In this document: piece after piece, positions 43,601 through 57,000 of the stretch
Layout of the letters: every line of letters starts with the position of its first letter
How positions within the stretch are numbered: position 1 is the stretch's first letter
Assembly (NCBI GenBank): GCA_037576195.1
Contig: CM075101.1
Location: 35,402,001 to 35,466,000, forward strand
DNA: 64,000 bases
Source: Phytoseiulus persimilis
Taxonomy: Eukaryota > Arthropoda > Arachnida > Mesostigmata > Phytoseiidae
Direction of reading: 5' to 3'
Made by a program: the position numbers and the translations under genes
Notes under the pieces: generated by a model
The model's input: the letters and a program-made list of their open reading frames with translations, nothing else
What the model was told of the DNA's origin: nothing
Database searches by the model: none

Positions 43601-46600
43601 GTTCTATTCTGGTCGCCGGATCCCATCCACTGGGAGGCAGCACAATGGCTGAGTCGAGGAATTCGTCAATACCCAGCAGAAGATCGTCTCGGCTTTTGGC
43701 TTTGAAAGCTACATCGTGGAACACGTCGTCAGTCATTAAAATGCCCATGGAGCGGCCTACTTCGTGGTAGCGCGCCATGTTACCTGTCAGAGGAAGAGGA
43801 GAGATTGAAATATCCTTCGTCGCTGGCACACGATTAAGCAATCAGTATTGACCTCGCCAGGCAATGCTCATCGTCGAGAAGGGTACGATCCGGCAGATCC
43901 GGTACTAACCAGTGGGGCCGAGCAGTAGGAAGAAAAATCTGGTCGGCACAGGAACCTCGGTAAGGTCCCCGAGTGACATGGCTTGATTGAGACGGACGAA
44001 CGCCATGATCGGTCGTTCGAGAAAGTCTACTTCTCCAACTAAAATGTTCACAGCCTCGGAACCTGGCGGAACTTTGCGCATAAAAGCTTGATTCAACTGG
44101 AAAATGAAAGCACGGGTGAATATAAGTCCTCACTGAATCCCGATCCTTATCCGACGGAGAATTGTGGCCGTAATTAGTTTATATCCGAACAGAATAGTTG
44201 CGAGGTAATTACCCTGTGTTGAAGGTCGGGTGATGAGCTGTCGTTGTTGGCATGCTGCCCCGCATGCAGTGAGTTGGAGCTGGGACTACCGTGCAACTGG
44301 TCAGTGCACGCCGGCACAGATGCACCTGTTTACACGAGAATAGAATGTCAGTAATAGAATCCTATATTCGAACAGATAGCTATTTCTGAGGAGGCCGGTA
44401 CACGTCAACAGGATAATGAACAGGAGAAGATATGGACACCAGGAGCCAGTGATGAGAAACATTCTGACACGGCATGAGCAAAACGGGTCTTTTGTGACGA
44501 TGACCACAAAGTCCAAAAGAGCGCGTTCTTCGTGTTCAGAGTGAATCAGTGCATGGCTTCTGCTGAGGAGCGCGCTACAGCGGAGCATCTGAGGGGTTCG
44601 CAGAGAAATGAAACTACTGAGTAGAAACCCTTTCTACATCAATGCAGGCCATTCGATGACTACGGCAACGTAAGCAAACGCGCATCGCAACAACATCAAC
44701 GGAACTAGCTTTAGCTCCGAGTCGCTGGTGAGTCGCTTTCACAGACGACCGGGCTAAATCTAGATGAAGGTGTCCACGCGCACACTTGGGACGCCAACAC
44801 TGGCTGTACCTGGTACACTCAGCAGGGGACCCGCATGGGCCGGAGCGGGAGTAGCCCCTGCATCCATTTCACCTGTTGACATCGTCATCAATGATCGACG
44901 GTAGGCACAAAGGAAAGGAAACGAATAGTTGTGTTAACATTAACAAAATTGACGAACAGTTCGACATGGCACGCATTAACAACGACGACGACGGCGGCGG
45001 CACCCATAGGATCATCCACGAAGATGGTGGATAAAAGATATCCGCCTGTCAACGAGACGGAGGGGTTCTCCAAGTCGTCGTGGTTGTTCCAGACAACGAG
45101 TTGAGATAGAAACTTCGACTCGGAAACGGGGAAATCATCAGCGCGTCAGGTAGAAATTTAAATGCTGAAGAGTCCTAGATGGACAAGTTACACAGAGCAG
45201 AGATGGTAAGAATCGTGGGAAATGATCGCCTGATGATGCAACAATATCATGAAGAGAGGAGATTCTTTGCTAGAAATCGAAATCCTTCGAAGTTCCCTGT
45301 AACTTGTGGGGACCTTTCGTGGTGCTCGAGTGAGTTTGTCTTTGTATAGACCGTGCCAGGTGCTTGGGTGCTCACGAGGTTAGGTAGAGACATTGGGTTG
45401 AATTTAAAATTATAATTTCTCCGGTTAGCGTTCGTGAAGAGAATTGTATGCTGGATATTCGAGCATATATTGAGATATGCCTTGTGACTGATGGAGGATA
45501 TCTAGGAGATTTTCGCACGAGAATCGCCTATGAACACGTACTGTTGTTGGCATTGCCGAACATTGACTTCGAACTGTTGCGTCCAATGTCTGCTAGGGAG
45601 CGGATTAGAGGAAGGCGCTTGGCGTCTGTCTGTCGCTTCTCGTGTTGATGACGATGTCGCTTCAGAAGAATTTCTTTGATGCGATCGCGACAGTCCAGAG
45701 CCGTCATAGGAAGCTGTTTTGAATTTACCTGGAAAGAAGGCGAGGGTCGAAGAAGAGGCCTCGTGGATCGCGCTTCGTTCCTCGGATCTCGAAAAATTAT
45801 AGGAGACGTTAAGAGGAGGATAACCGGAAGCACTCACCATATTCTCGAGGATCAGTTCCGCGATGCTCTCTAGGCTGGAGGCTTCCATGTCTAGTAAGAC
45901 TGTTCCGTTGAGCAAAAAGCTACGAAGGTCCATCAGCGCATGAAGGGAGATTGTCGATACGTGAGGTTTCGACCAACGGTCACCGCCCTCTTCCACGTTC
46001 TGTGCAGGCGAGAGGAGCGAGGCTTTTAGAACGAGATGACAAGTTCTTCCAGATCTCAGCATAACGACGTAGTAGTTTCTCTAGCATTCAAGAGCTTTTC
46101 GTAGCGCAAACCTCTTCGAATTTGATCCAGCGGGCGGCTTCCCTCCATTCATAGTCGCTAGTCTCTTGGCTTTGAGTGAGAATCTCCATTTCAGAAAACA
46201 GAGGATGTGGATCGTGAGCTTCATCCTCTTCGCCCAAGAGAAAATGAATTCGTTCGCCTGGGGCGAGGATCTTGTCCTCCTGAACAGGTGCACCGCCTCC
46301 TTGGGGCGAACTCTTTTTGCCATGATGACGGTGGCGTCTGAAGTGGGTGACAGAGAAGAATGTGTTGTCATTTTTCTGTGTTGTTCAGCTCAGTTTCACG
46401 CCGACCGCGCTCAATCCATCTATATATCTATCAGTCAGCTATCTATATATATAGATGTATGGATGGCCGAGCTCACTGTACAGGGATACCCCCGGTAAAC
46501 AAGCGCGCCGATAACCGAACAACTCGTGGAGCGAATGGATTTAACGCTCGCTTCGGTGTGCCGACGCATATCTGGATGACCAAGCGTCCTCCAAGGAACA

Positions 46601-47553
46601 AGGACATCTAAAGATAGCCGTTTCATGAGGTTCCTCTCAAGGTTCCCGAAAGCGGAACCAAGTTCCTTTATAGTGCAGTGTATTAGGCCTCGTCGGGCAC
46701 AATTCTGCCAGGTCACGATGAACCCAGCGATCTGTGTACCGCGAGCAACAAATTCCCCCGACGAAACGGACAGATTTCGTAAACCGGGCCGGCACTCAAT
46801 GGTGCGTTAGGGGGAAACAGGAGCCCGAGAGCGATATGATCGCTCGCATGATCATGAGGAAATCACACTGGACGATGTGATATTTCTAGTGAGCGACTCT
46901 CCCGAGCCCAAGGATTGCAAAATATGATAGACCAAAGCTTCTGGTTGAAACACAGCACGAAAACACTTCCAGAACCTGTTGCTAGCCCGACGCCCACCTT
47001 GCGGAGTAGCCTGTCAGCTCTAGGTACGGGTTTGATGACGCCAACTCGAGGTCAGTTTCAATTCGCACCCTGGGCATTGGAGCATGTGAAGTTTGCGGTT
47101 CGCTAATGCTGATGATATCGACGAGTCGGATTTACCATTGGTCCCTGTTTCGCATTATCTGGGACTCGGGCCTGATCTAGAGTACTATATTCCGACATCA
47201 GACAGCGACAACCAGAAATTCGTCCCACCGATTCGTTCTTACGTTAGCCGATCAAGACAGGTATTCCGGAACCCTGTTTTTCAACATTTCGAACGAGGTC
47301 CCCCCCAAAGCCGACGAGGGCGATGTTGTTCTCTGTGCTCGGTTAAGATCGTGTCCCCATAAACAAACCTGTGATGTCCTGAAGGTCCCGAAGCGCTAGC
47401 CCGACGTCTATATCCGGGCACATGCAGCCCGACATAGACCGTCTGGCCTCGATGTCCTTCGAAATCCTTATCCGTGTAGCTGGGATGCGACGTCAGAGCT
47501 CCGGGATCGCGTGGTGCCTCGGCCCCGTCCTGATTGTCCGAAACTCGTTCCAT
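40692..47553 (-). CDS. SLC4 family Na+-driven bicarbonate transporter (NDAE1 / SLC4A7-8-10 type)
   Basis: Twelve phase-consistent exons (minus, high to low): 47553-47369, 46337-46112, 45999-45838, 45728-45542, 44325-44213, 44096-43910, 43783-43477, 43364-43190, 42997-42791, 42688-41485, 41332-41014, 40905-40692; total 3486 nt, 1161 aa. The N-terminal cytosolic domain shows [33 protein letters not shown] and [14 protein letters not shown]. The membrane domain starts near residue 480 ([20 protein letters not shown]) and includes [12 protein letters not shown] and [15 protein letters not shown]. The large outer loop has four Cys (C638, C640, C660, C672) and sequons N644 and N654. The DIDS-type KLKK is at 798-801. 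The tail ends GSETTV, a class I PDZ ligand. It moves Na+ with HCO3-/CO3 to regulate pH in plasma membranes. Exact subtype is not decided. The donor after 41014 overlaps an in-frame TGA. Confidence 0.96.
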
Positions 47554-47833
47554 GTCGGCAACCCAACTACCTCTCGATGACAGAACACTGAAACAATCGA
47601 ATGCGAGTCGTTAACGGCTGAATCAATCCTACTTCAATTTTCCGGGGTTCCGAGATAAGTCCCCGACGAAAATCCATCGATCCGAGGGCTTCGAATGTCG
47701 TCCGAACCCTGCAGAGCTGTAGTTCCGCTCAGGGAGAAACGAGCCCTCCGAGGCGCCGAGAAAGCTCAATAAATGCTGCCTCATCCAAGCCAGCCACTCT
47801 CAACCGCAGCTTTTTCGCGCGTTTTCTCGCGAC

Positions 47834-48028
47834 GTGGACTCGGTAGAACTACTGTTCTCAGGAACGAGACACGCACTCTTTACTCCACATATTTCGAATC
47901 CAGTGGGGCTCGTGATCAACGTGGTCCATATGATCACAGTTGTCTTCACCCAGCTCATGAACTGTATCCAGGAACTTCATGACGCTTCCACTGATGAGTC
48001 TATCAGCTGGGGTATGATCTCAGCTTGA
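47834..48028 (+). CDS. Coding-like open frame, unidentified
   Basis: A 64-codon frame ends at TGA and reads in part GTRHALFTPHISNPVGLVIN and VVFTQLMNCIQELHDASTDE. The codon mix and hydrophobic-then-acidic composition look protein-like. The gene, if real, would be on the opposite strand to SLC4 and start only about 280 bp from its first coding exon, suggesting a divergent arrangement. No family recognised. Confidence 0.25.
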   Translation: MDSVELLFSGTRHALFTPHISNPVGLVINVVHMITVVFTQLMNCIQELHDASTDESISWGMISA

Positions 48029-48029
48029 G

Positions 48030-51000
48030 CACTCTGCAAGCGTTACAAAAACTCCGAATCACACTAGACCACATGATTGTCGTCTGGATTCGCCCTCGCA
48101 GACATCCAGTATGCCTCTAAAGGCGGATCGAGGGAAGCCTCTAGCGAAATTCGTGGCAAAGAGCAATGCTTGGTCCGGGCCAGACGGCGTCGCGTTCCGA
48201 GTTCCGGAGGACTGTTAGGGTTTCAAGTGACCGACTGAGCCGCCGAGTGGCTGGCTGCCCTGCTCGCCGGTTGATGCACACGTGAGGTTGTCTGGTAAGT
48301 CCAGACGGTGATCGTTCACGTATGGCGAGTCTCGAGAATCTGCGATACTGCACGAGATCGTCTGCAGCTCCAACTGCCACGAAACGCTGAATATGGAAGG
48401 CGGAGGAAGATGCACAGTGCAGCCGCGGCACAGAGGATCGGCTGACCACGATTAGATTAGGGGAACCCAACGTGCGTGTCAGGAGAAGAAAGGAGAAAAT
48501 GCTGCTTCGTCGAACGAGCGTGACCACGTCTCTCCGGTGCCGGTGACACGCGGCTGAACGGGGAGCACGTTCCGCTCACCAACAAGTCTAACTCCAACCT
48601 CGACGCACACTCCCGGAACTGCACGCAGCTCTCATGATGCTAATCCAAGTCGTCGGAGAATCGTTATCCATAATTCCATCGTTCTTATTATCAACGAGCG
48701 CTCAAGTGAGCCCCGTCAGATGAAAAACATTCAGATCACAGAATGATAAAGTGCTCTCAATAGGCTGAAAGATTGTGAGAATAATGGGACGACGAAAAAG
48801 AGAAGCGGGGAGAGTATGAGGAGAATTTCGATCTATTCCCGTCCTCCACGGATCGGCGACGAGACAAGTGGACTGTGGTCCCCGGCGGAAATCCCTCTGG
48901 CTGAGTGTCAGGCTGGTTAGAGGACAGATTCAGAGCCAACCGATGCATACACAGGTGAATTAGCCGCATGATTTATGAATCCATCGACGTAACGCGATAG
49001 ACGGAGAGGGCCCTGGATGAGCGCGTGTGTGTGCGAGCGTGACTGCGAAACTGACACTGCTTTCCCGTCAGCCACTGGTGTTAGAAGATAACTAATCGCT
49101 ACTTCTCCCACAGCCGGCTTGTACCAACAACGATAGTCTTCGATTAACATGGACGATACTCAGAAAGTGACGACGCATGCCTCCAACGATTCCTGATCGA
49201 GGCCGTTGGTCCGATATTTTCGGACGAGTCAAGTTGAAGAGTCAAGCCCTGTTCACGCTTCCTGTAGGCGTCTCGCGTCAGATAATCACGATGAGATGGC
49301 AGTCATATCAGATAGTTATCATCCGGAAGCGTTTCGGGGAACCCCGATGCTGAGAGGACGAGGGCAAACACTTGTGAAATTCTGCCGCTCTCTCTCCTCT
49401 CACGGGCTGCATCTTTGATTTGCATCTCCGACTTCTTCAGGAGAAAACGTGGTAATGAATCGCTAAAGTGCCCAACACGAAAATCTCCGTTACATTCTTG
49501 GCTCCCATGAATCCTCGCGGTGACAACCACGCCCACAAGAGTTTCAGCGTCCGAACGGGCGGAACGATTCAATCATGAATCCGTGACATTCTTGAAAACG
49601 AAGAGGAAGCTGACACTCTCTGGTATCAGGCTGGTATTGTAGCGTCGAGGTTTTCTCGGCAACCACTGCATCCTGCACCGAGTACTCTCGCTACCCGCTG
49701 AATCGATATAGGATTTGTGACGAATCATCTCTGGAAGGCTGAAGGAATCTGCGGCGTTCCGCTGTTGTCATTCCTGCTGCTGATATCAGTGTTTTAACGA
49801 ACAAGAAGTGCTCGTAACGAAATTTTCTCAATCGTTTTCAGCACTCACGGAGCCAAGTGATGCGCATCATATTCATGTCGTTCGTCTGGAATACGTGTTT
49901 TCAGGACGTCCCCCTATTTTCCTGGCTTATTCGAGCCTCAATCACTCCTTTTCTAGTTCGAGATACATGCGTTTTATAAACGATATCAGCTGTCGAGAGG
50001 CCACTTAGTGGCTCAAGCCACTCAAGTGCTCGCCTCTTGTCAACCACCGCTATCGCAACCTTGTTCGGCCTTCGGAGTTCGACAACCAAGCCCGTATGAG
50101 GATTGTTCCAGAGGACCAGACCGCAGAAACTGATTAGAGTTAACGTAGCTGACTGAACCTTGTGCTATCATGTTCCACACCCAGCGTACCGTTCGACAAA
50201 CGACAAAACTCGACCCGCGGCACACTGAGCGTACATGCCGATAGAGAATTTTGGCTTCTCGCGAGAGCAAACCGGGACGCCGCCACGTACGCCAGCGACA
50301 TATTTCCCGTATGCATTTCTGGGTCCGATAGAGCGAGATTTCGAGAACTTCGAGCCCTCGTTCCGATCTCTCATATCCTAAGCACAGTTGCGACTGATAA
50401 AAGGGCGAATCTTCCCGGGAGACTCGCTCGCTTCTCTTGGAACTCTACAGGGGCGCCGAGCAAGGCACGAAGAGGAACTTCCCTGGCATTATGCGACTCG
50501 AAGATTCTGGGACTCCATGCCAATGAATTCATAGGTTGATACATGGTAACGAGCCCGTCAGTGCAACAATCGGTTGAAGCAATATTCTCAGCAATCGTTC
50601 CAGTACGCTAGCGCTATCCTTCGAGTTTCTAGCTGACTCGGCGAGCGTCAATCTGTAACGGTCGGAGATCCGGAGGGAATACGGATGCTCCCTCGTCAAG
50701 GGCGACATCGCGATCTCTCATATGCGTCAGATACAACTCGGCAAGACGGATTCCGGAGTGGCCGGCGGAGGCGTCGGCGGCAACAACAAAAGCTGATCAT
50801 CAGCGCTGCACATGCCCATTGTCACGAACACTCCCGAAGGTCCGTTTTTTTTGAGCTCCCGAATCAAAGCAAACACGCGGAGAGTACAAAACATCAAATC
50901 CATCACGACAGCACTCAGACGGCCACATCGCTGACACGAATTCATATGTGGTCCGCACAACCTTCACGGACCGAACGGGGAACGGTTCCATCGTAGCGAC

Positions 51001-54000
51001 CTGAACTACCTTGTCCGTAAAGTTTAGAGCTGTCAGAAGGATTGGTTCCTCTCCTCGGGGAATTTTCGAACCGTCGACGTCCAACTGTCCGTTTGTTCCG
51101 CGATTCGATGTCGGCCGCACGTACTCACGCGCCACCCTGAGCCGGCCGCCTCCTTGAACGATAGGCCGACCTGCACTTCGCCCACCTCTCTGTTGTCCGG
51201 GTAGGAGTGTTTGCAGTTCTCGGACAGTTCGTCACACGAAGTTGGCGTGGCCAGAACACTGAATCACGAGAGATGCATTTTGGCTCACAACTCGCCAGCG
51301 ACTGGGGCATCTCGTGTTTCGCGAGCGAGAAAACCCGAAGCCACCGCAGTCTACTCTCCAAAAAGTCATCAGTCTCCATAATTCCAGACACGTTGGAGCG
51401 TTGGAAAAACGAGAGAGATGATCTCGACGACAGACACGACTGCACGTTTGAAAAGTAGAGAAGGGAGAAATCTCGTCGAGCAAGAGATGGCGGAAGAAAA
51501 AACACTGGTGAGCGCATCGAGCCCGTGGGACACATCGGGGAAAATTGACCGCGAACACTGCGAGTAGGGCCCAGCTGAAGGGACGTGTCGTGCTATGGAC
51601 AAAATCGCGCTACACGGTTTTGCTCATCAAGCTCGTGCATACGAGGGGGGACCGCTCGGAGTTTGCTTGTGAGCTGTTCGAGAATCCGCCGATGCTAGCA
51701 CAACTGTATGCACTCTGGGTCGGAGAGAGCTTCCCGAACAGTGCTGAATTTTTCGATATGGAAACTTGGTTAACGGAATCATAGCTCTCAGGTTTCTCCA
51801 GCCTTATTGGCCGTGCGTCCGTTCTCATATCACAAAGGACATCAAAGCGTAGTGGATGGATATCGAAACCTCTCATGTGAATTTTGAGCTGGAATCGGCG
51901 CCTGTGAGTCCCAGGCAGCAGAGGTCGATATGAATGGCGCTTCGGTAGCGAGAGTAGTAAGGGAGTCCGATTCACTATATTTTTGTTAGGTAATTGTTGT
52001 TACCAACGATATACGGCGATGCCTCCGCCAGGAATCGGAAATATCACTACCGACTGACGCCCGCTGACATCGCTGACTGACGGCTCGACGCCCGCAAGGT
52101 CAAGATAAGCGCCGTTCCCTGGTCTGAGACTGTATTCGATACCCCCATATGAGCGATGGGCTCGAAATCCAGGTCGAACATCACCTGAAGTCCAAATCCG
52201 CACCGCGGATCGGGTTCTGCATCAGTGACTCTCATCAAGCACATTGGAAACGTCTCCACAATCAACTAAGCTAGGGGCACACCGAAAGAATTTTCATGGG
52301 CCGTGATCCGTCGAACCGGTCGATCCGCCTCACTACATAAACCAAGTACGAACGGAACTCATTTGCTGCATCTGCTCCAAGTCTTACACCGTCTGTCTTG
52401 GATGCGACCCTCTTGGTAGTGATATTCGAGTGATTGACGTACACCTACTCATCGTGATAGTTTCTGTAACAGAATCCAGGTGTCCGGTGGAGGGCGCCTC
52501 AATGAACTTATTCCGAGTGGCCCCAAGGCTCCCTTTCCGATTTCCGCGACTGTGACATATGGTCGCTAGGTTCCCGAAAGTGATCTCGATATATGCGTAT
52601 CGGCTTTTAGAGATCGGCTGTGTCTCGGCTCCTCGTTCTCCGAGATGCGATCCAACCAGTAGGTCATCCATGTCTGTTCCGACATCCCGCCGAGATTCAT
52701 AGTAGGCAGAGGTTTTACACAGCATGCCACAAGGACGACGGCACCGATTTTCGGAGACCTATTCGTATGAGATCTGAGCGGCGCCGGTCAGAGAAATCTA
52801 GAAGAGGCGCTGGGGAGTTGTTCGAGCATCCCGGAAGGCTGGAGCAGTCGTCTGGAGAAGCTGACATGGTTTCTTATCGTTCTAAACGAGATGAAGACAC
52901 CAATCAGGTGAGCGGCTCGAGGGCCGAGTTAGCATTTATCATTGGAGTTTCGGTCAATGCAGTCGAGGAGAACGTCTCCGACAGTGAGATTGAGTGTTCC
53001 ACGCCGCTAGCATCCTACCAGAGCCTGCATCCCGCGAGTCAATCTTCGTCAAAATCTAGATAAATGAAGGATTCGTCTCTAGAAACCGTTTCTCCTCACC
53101 AGGGACATCGGAGCCCATAAACGGGGAAAACACTCGAAACTCTATACGTGACCCTTGTTGACTTCGGCTCTGGTAGCACGGGCGTTTCCGCTACGGATAG
53201 ACGGACTGAGGCACTTCAGTCCCCCCTTCCCAGCTATTCACAATCTTCATGGATAGATTCTGGAACCGACCATCGTTCCATGTCCGTCAATCAAACGTTT
53301 CGGTGCGCGATTGGAAGCATTTCGTTCTCGCTCTTCCGTATCTCTGACCAATTCTATGATCATCATGGCCAAGTGCACTCTGACAATCCTGCATGCGGCA
53401 TTTGAATGTACGCCGCCATATTCGCCGAGCATTTCCCATCTACTGCGTAGTACGTGCTGAAGCTCGGAGTCCAGCCCATCGCTAATCCGAATGTCTGAGA
53501 GAGCTCACGAGGATGAACAGACCTAATTCACTCATCTCTGTGTATTCGCCCGCTGGGCTTCTCCGACCGGGCCATGTCCGTCCTGACCCCGGGACGAGAA
53601 CACCCTCAACCCAAGGAGGACACACGTTCTCACTCAAACAATCACATTGGCGGAGCTCAGAAAAGAGTCCCGATAGCAGTTATGGGGGAGTTCATATGTG
53701 TCAGGCACGTCAGGTTTATGCTTCTGTGAGAAGTGATGGTCGGAATTCCTGCCCTCTTTTGCTCCTGGTCGCAATGTACCATACAGCGTTTGTCTTCTCA
53801 ACATGTACGGGTGTTCGGATCCCTCAACACCTTCGGGATTCTATCGCTCTGCAAGCTTTTTATTATTCATTTCCAAGGGCCGAAACGGTTCTGTGCTCGA
53901 TCCATTGATCGCCTTGGAAGGAGAGAAGGGTTACGAGTGGCTCGAATTCCCGAAGCAACGATCTCGCGACCGCAAACTCGCGATCGCTCCGCGCAGTGGA

Positions 54001-57000
54001 TCGTTCCGTCAGGTCAACGTCAAAGTCACTTCGGGTTGAGAGAAGCGGCTCATTGGACTAATGACCCACGATGGTATAAACGAATAGCTGCTATAGATGA
54101 AACTGTGAACGGAAATGAAATCTTCCACATGGAGAAATGAGTCACTGAGTAGCGTCAGCTGACTGAATAAACTCGCCAAGCTCGGCTCGGCTTGCTTTGG
54201 TTCCGTCCATCTTCGTTTCCCGAGTCCGGACGGAGATGTCTGCAATCGCTCACAGCGCTTCAGAGAAAGGTTTTTCGAGCGAACTTCTCCAGGTTCCCTC
54301 ACTCGAAGCAATTAATATCTGCTCTTTCACCCAGGACGAAACGGAAGCAGTTCACTACGTGTTTGCCGATTCTCGCGCGTTTGCTCGCGAATGCCTCAAG
54401 GACACCGCGAAGACCCAACCATTCTACAGAACGGTCTAGAGAGGACAACCGAGCATGCTCTACCTCAGAACACGAGCCCTCGGACAAATATAGAAGTGAT
54501 ATCAATCATGTCGACGCAATAATCATCTCCTGCCCTAGGTACCCTGTTTACCTGGATTTATGCATTGACTTCGATTGATGCCAGATTTTCCACCCTTGTG
54601 ACATCAGCGTTCGCTTTATTTGGAGAGAAACTCTCCGAAATCGAGAGATGCTGATCGTTGGATGTCTCAAGGGCGGCATGATTCTTTTCACCTCTTCGTC
54701 ATCACGGACAGGATCGCCATTCCTACTCTCGATGCTCAACGACTGATGATCATCATCTGTCATCATTGGTCATTCGGCCAGAAACTTGAGATCGGTTCAC
54801 GTCGAAAGCCGTTCACTCGGTCTCCCTCGGCCACGTTCAAGAGTCAGAGGAGTTTTCCGAGCTTTCGGGTGCGAAGAACGAGCCAAAATATCGCGGAATG
54901 TTGCCGAGATTCGTCTCGGTTGGAATCCGGATGAGCGCAACGTCTTCATTCAGATTGTGATGATGACTGCCATGTATCAGCCCGCGACGGTCTTGGTGTG
55001 ACGGTGGCCGCTCATTTTACAGAATGCTCATTTCTCTGAACGCCCACTTCTCAGGATGCCGATCTAGCGGAGTGTTTCGACTCATGATTCCGAGGTAGCG
55101 TTCTGTACAGATCCATGGATGCGATCTTCGGGAAAACTATAAGGCAGCAACAATAGACCTTGCTAGGAACCAAGAAAGCCAGTCCTGAACGCGTTCCCGA
55201 TAATAATAGATAATTCTGGAACGATTGAGAGTTCATTCCGTGTGAGATGGGAGGGGGGGGGGGGGGCTGTCTGCTCATTGGGGTTTACGAATGGGCATGA
55301 ATCTCTCGATCAGCAACCGCGGATGATCCATGAATGAATCATGAGGTTTCTCAGACGTCATGCACTTCTCACGCGAACATCTGTGACGTTTCGAAGGTGA
55401 AGAGTCAAAATCCAGTACGATATCGATTATACGGCGAGGGTGACTCAAACCTACAACGGTAAAATATGGCGGTGGCCGTCGCACATCGGTGTAGAGCCAC
55501 ACGGCATCTCGGATTTGGATTCCGTGAGTCGGTACCTCTCGCTGAATAAAATTTCTGGGACATGAGCGGTCCAGGAAACGAGCCCTAGCCGGTGTGACAT
55601 ACTCTCGGTCTCCCGAATCGGAGCCTTCATCTTGGCTCGAATGCAATCATGCGGATCAGCGAGCATCGGATGTCGCTTCACGAAATCCCCAGCCGGGTCG
55701 CACGTGCGGAGCCACGCGTGTTACACCACACGTGGTGCAAATGAAAAAGAATCTGCATACGTGAAGGCGTCCAGTTCTCATCGTGCGTTCTGGTCAGCTC
55801 GATCTTCCCAGACGAATCGGATTTCTCGCCGTGCTTGTTACCGCCGCCGCGGTGAACAACGAAGCTCACCATTCTGTTCTGATCAGTAGATGAACGACAT
55901 CAAAGGACAACAGCTGATCACCTGGCAGTATCAGCAAACTGGCGATGCCGCGTTGGCAAAACAACGAGCTGTAATCCGCTCCAAGCGTAAAAGCGCCATT
56001 CGGAAAAAGAGACGATCGGATTTCCACCAACTGAGTTAATAAACGTCCGAGCGCTCCTCGAGTTTACACTGACGACCTGTAGGATCAGAACACCAGCTGC
56101 TCATATCATGTCACAGGAGTTGACGAACACTACGCGAAACACCGACCTCCCGCGGAAAACTCAAGTCCCCCATTTCTCGAAATATTTAAATTTTGCATGT
56201 TCCTGTTTGTTTCTTCTTCCGCCACGTTCAACAACGGATAGCGGATTCCTCGTTCCGACGTCCAGCAGACTCTCTTCCGAGCGCGCCAGCGTTCTGTGCA
56301 GGGAACCAATGAAATAGCATAGCAAAGCCGGTTCTGCAGAGCTGGAGTGACGGGTGAGCTTGACTCTTTTCTCTCAAGCTGTCTTCGGGTGAGTATCGAG
56401 CCGAGTGGAGGAATTATCTGGTTCAGCTGAAATTTCTGGAGATTCTTCGCCGCTATCTATACAAGGTCTGATATGGCGCCACGATAAAAAAAAAAAACGT
56501 CGACCACGACACGACGGCATTTTTCTCGATTGCTGCCGCCTGTTCGGAGCCGAGCAAGCTCTGGTTTTCGTCGAGCGACGACCGCTCCGGGAACCAACTC
56601 AACCTTTCAAACTTCCGATCTCGACCGTTCGTTCACGCGTTCGTCTATGAAGCAGGAGCTGCCTGACAGGACCAAACGCCGAATAGAATGTTCTCAGTCG
56701 CAGTGGAGCGCCATCGTACCGAACGAAACTAAAGTTTGGCGCGAAACCGGTGCCGCTCTTTTTCTGCAGGCCTGGGTTGCATGAGCATGGCGCCCTATGC
56801 TGCTTGATTACCTCGAGGGCCCCGCATCGCGCGCCGGTACCGCTTGGCTTGTTCCACATATGCGGCGGTCTGTGCCACGCGGTGACGGAGGCGCGGTACC
56901 TTTAAATGATATTCTTTTTTCACTAGGAATGATATCGCACAGAAAAGAGTGTTATACTTGACCGCCACCACCGCTTGGCACCGGAGCCGCTTTATCAGAA

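Noticed and set aside
45502..46062. Single 186-codon minus frame in the SLC4 locus
   Set aside because: It reads through an intron; only 45999-45838 is exon in this frame, and the next exon (45728-45542) is in another frame.
46915..47362. Plus-strand open frames (for example [20 protein letters not shown]) inside SLC4 intron 1
   Set aside because: Protein-like composition but no splice partners or known family; too weak to call a nested gene.
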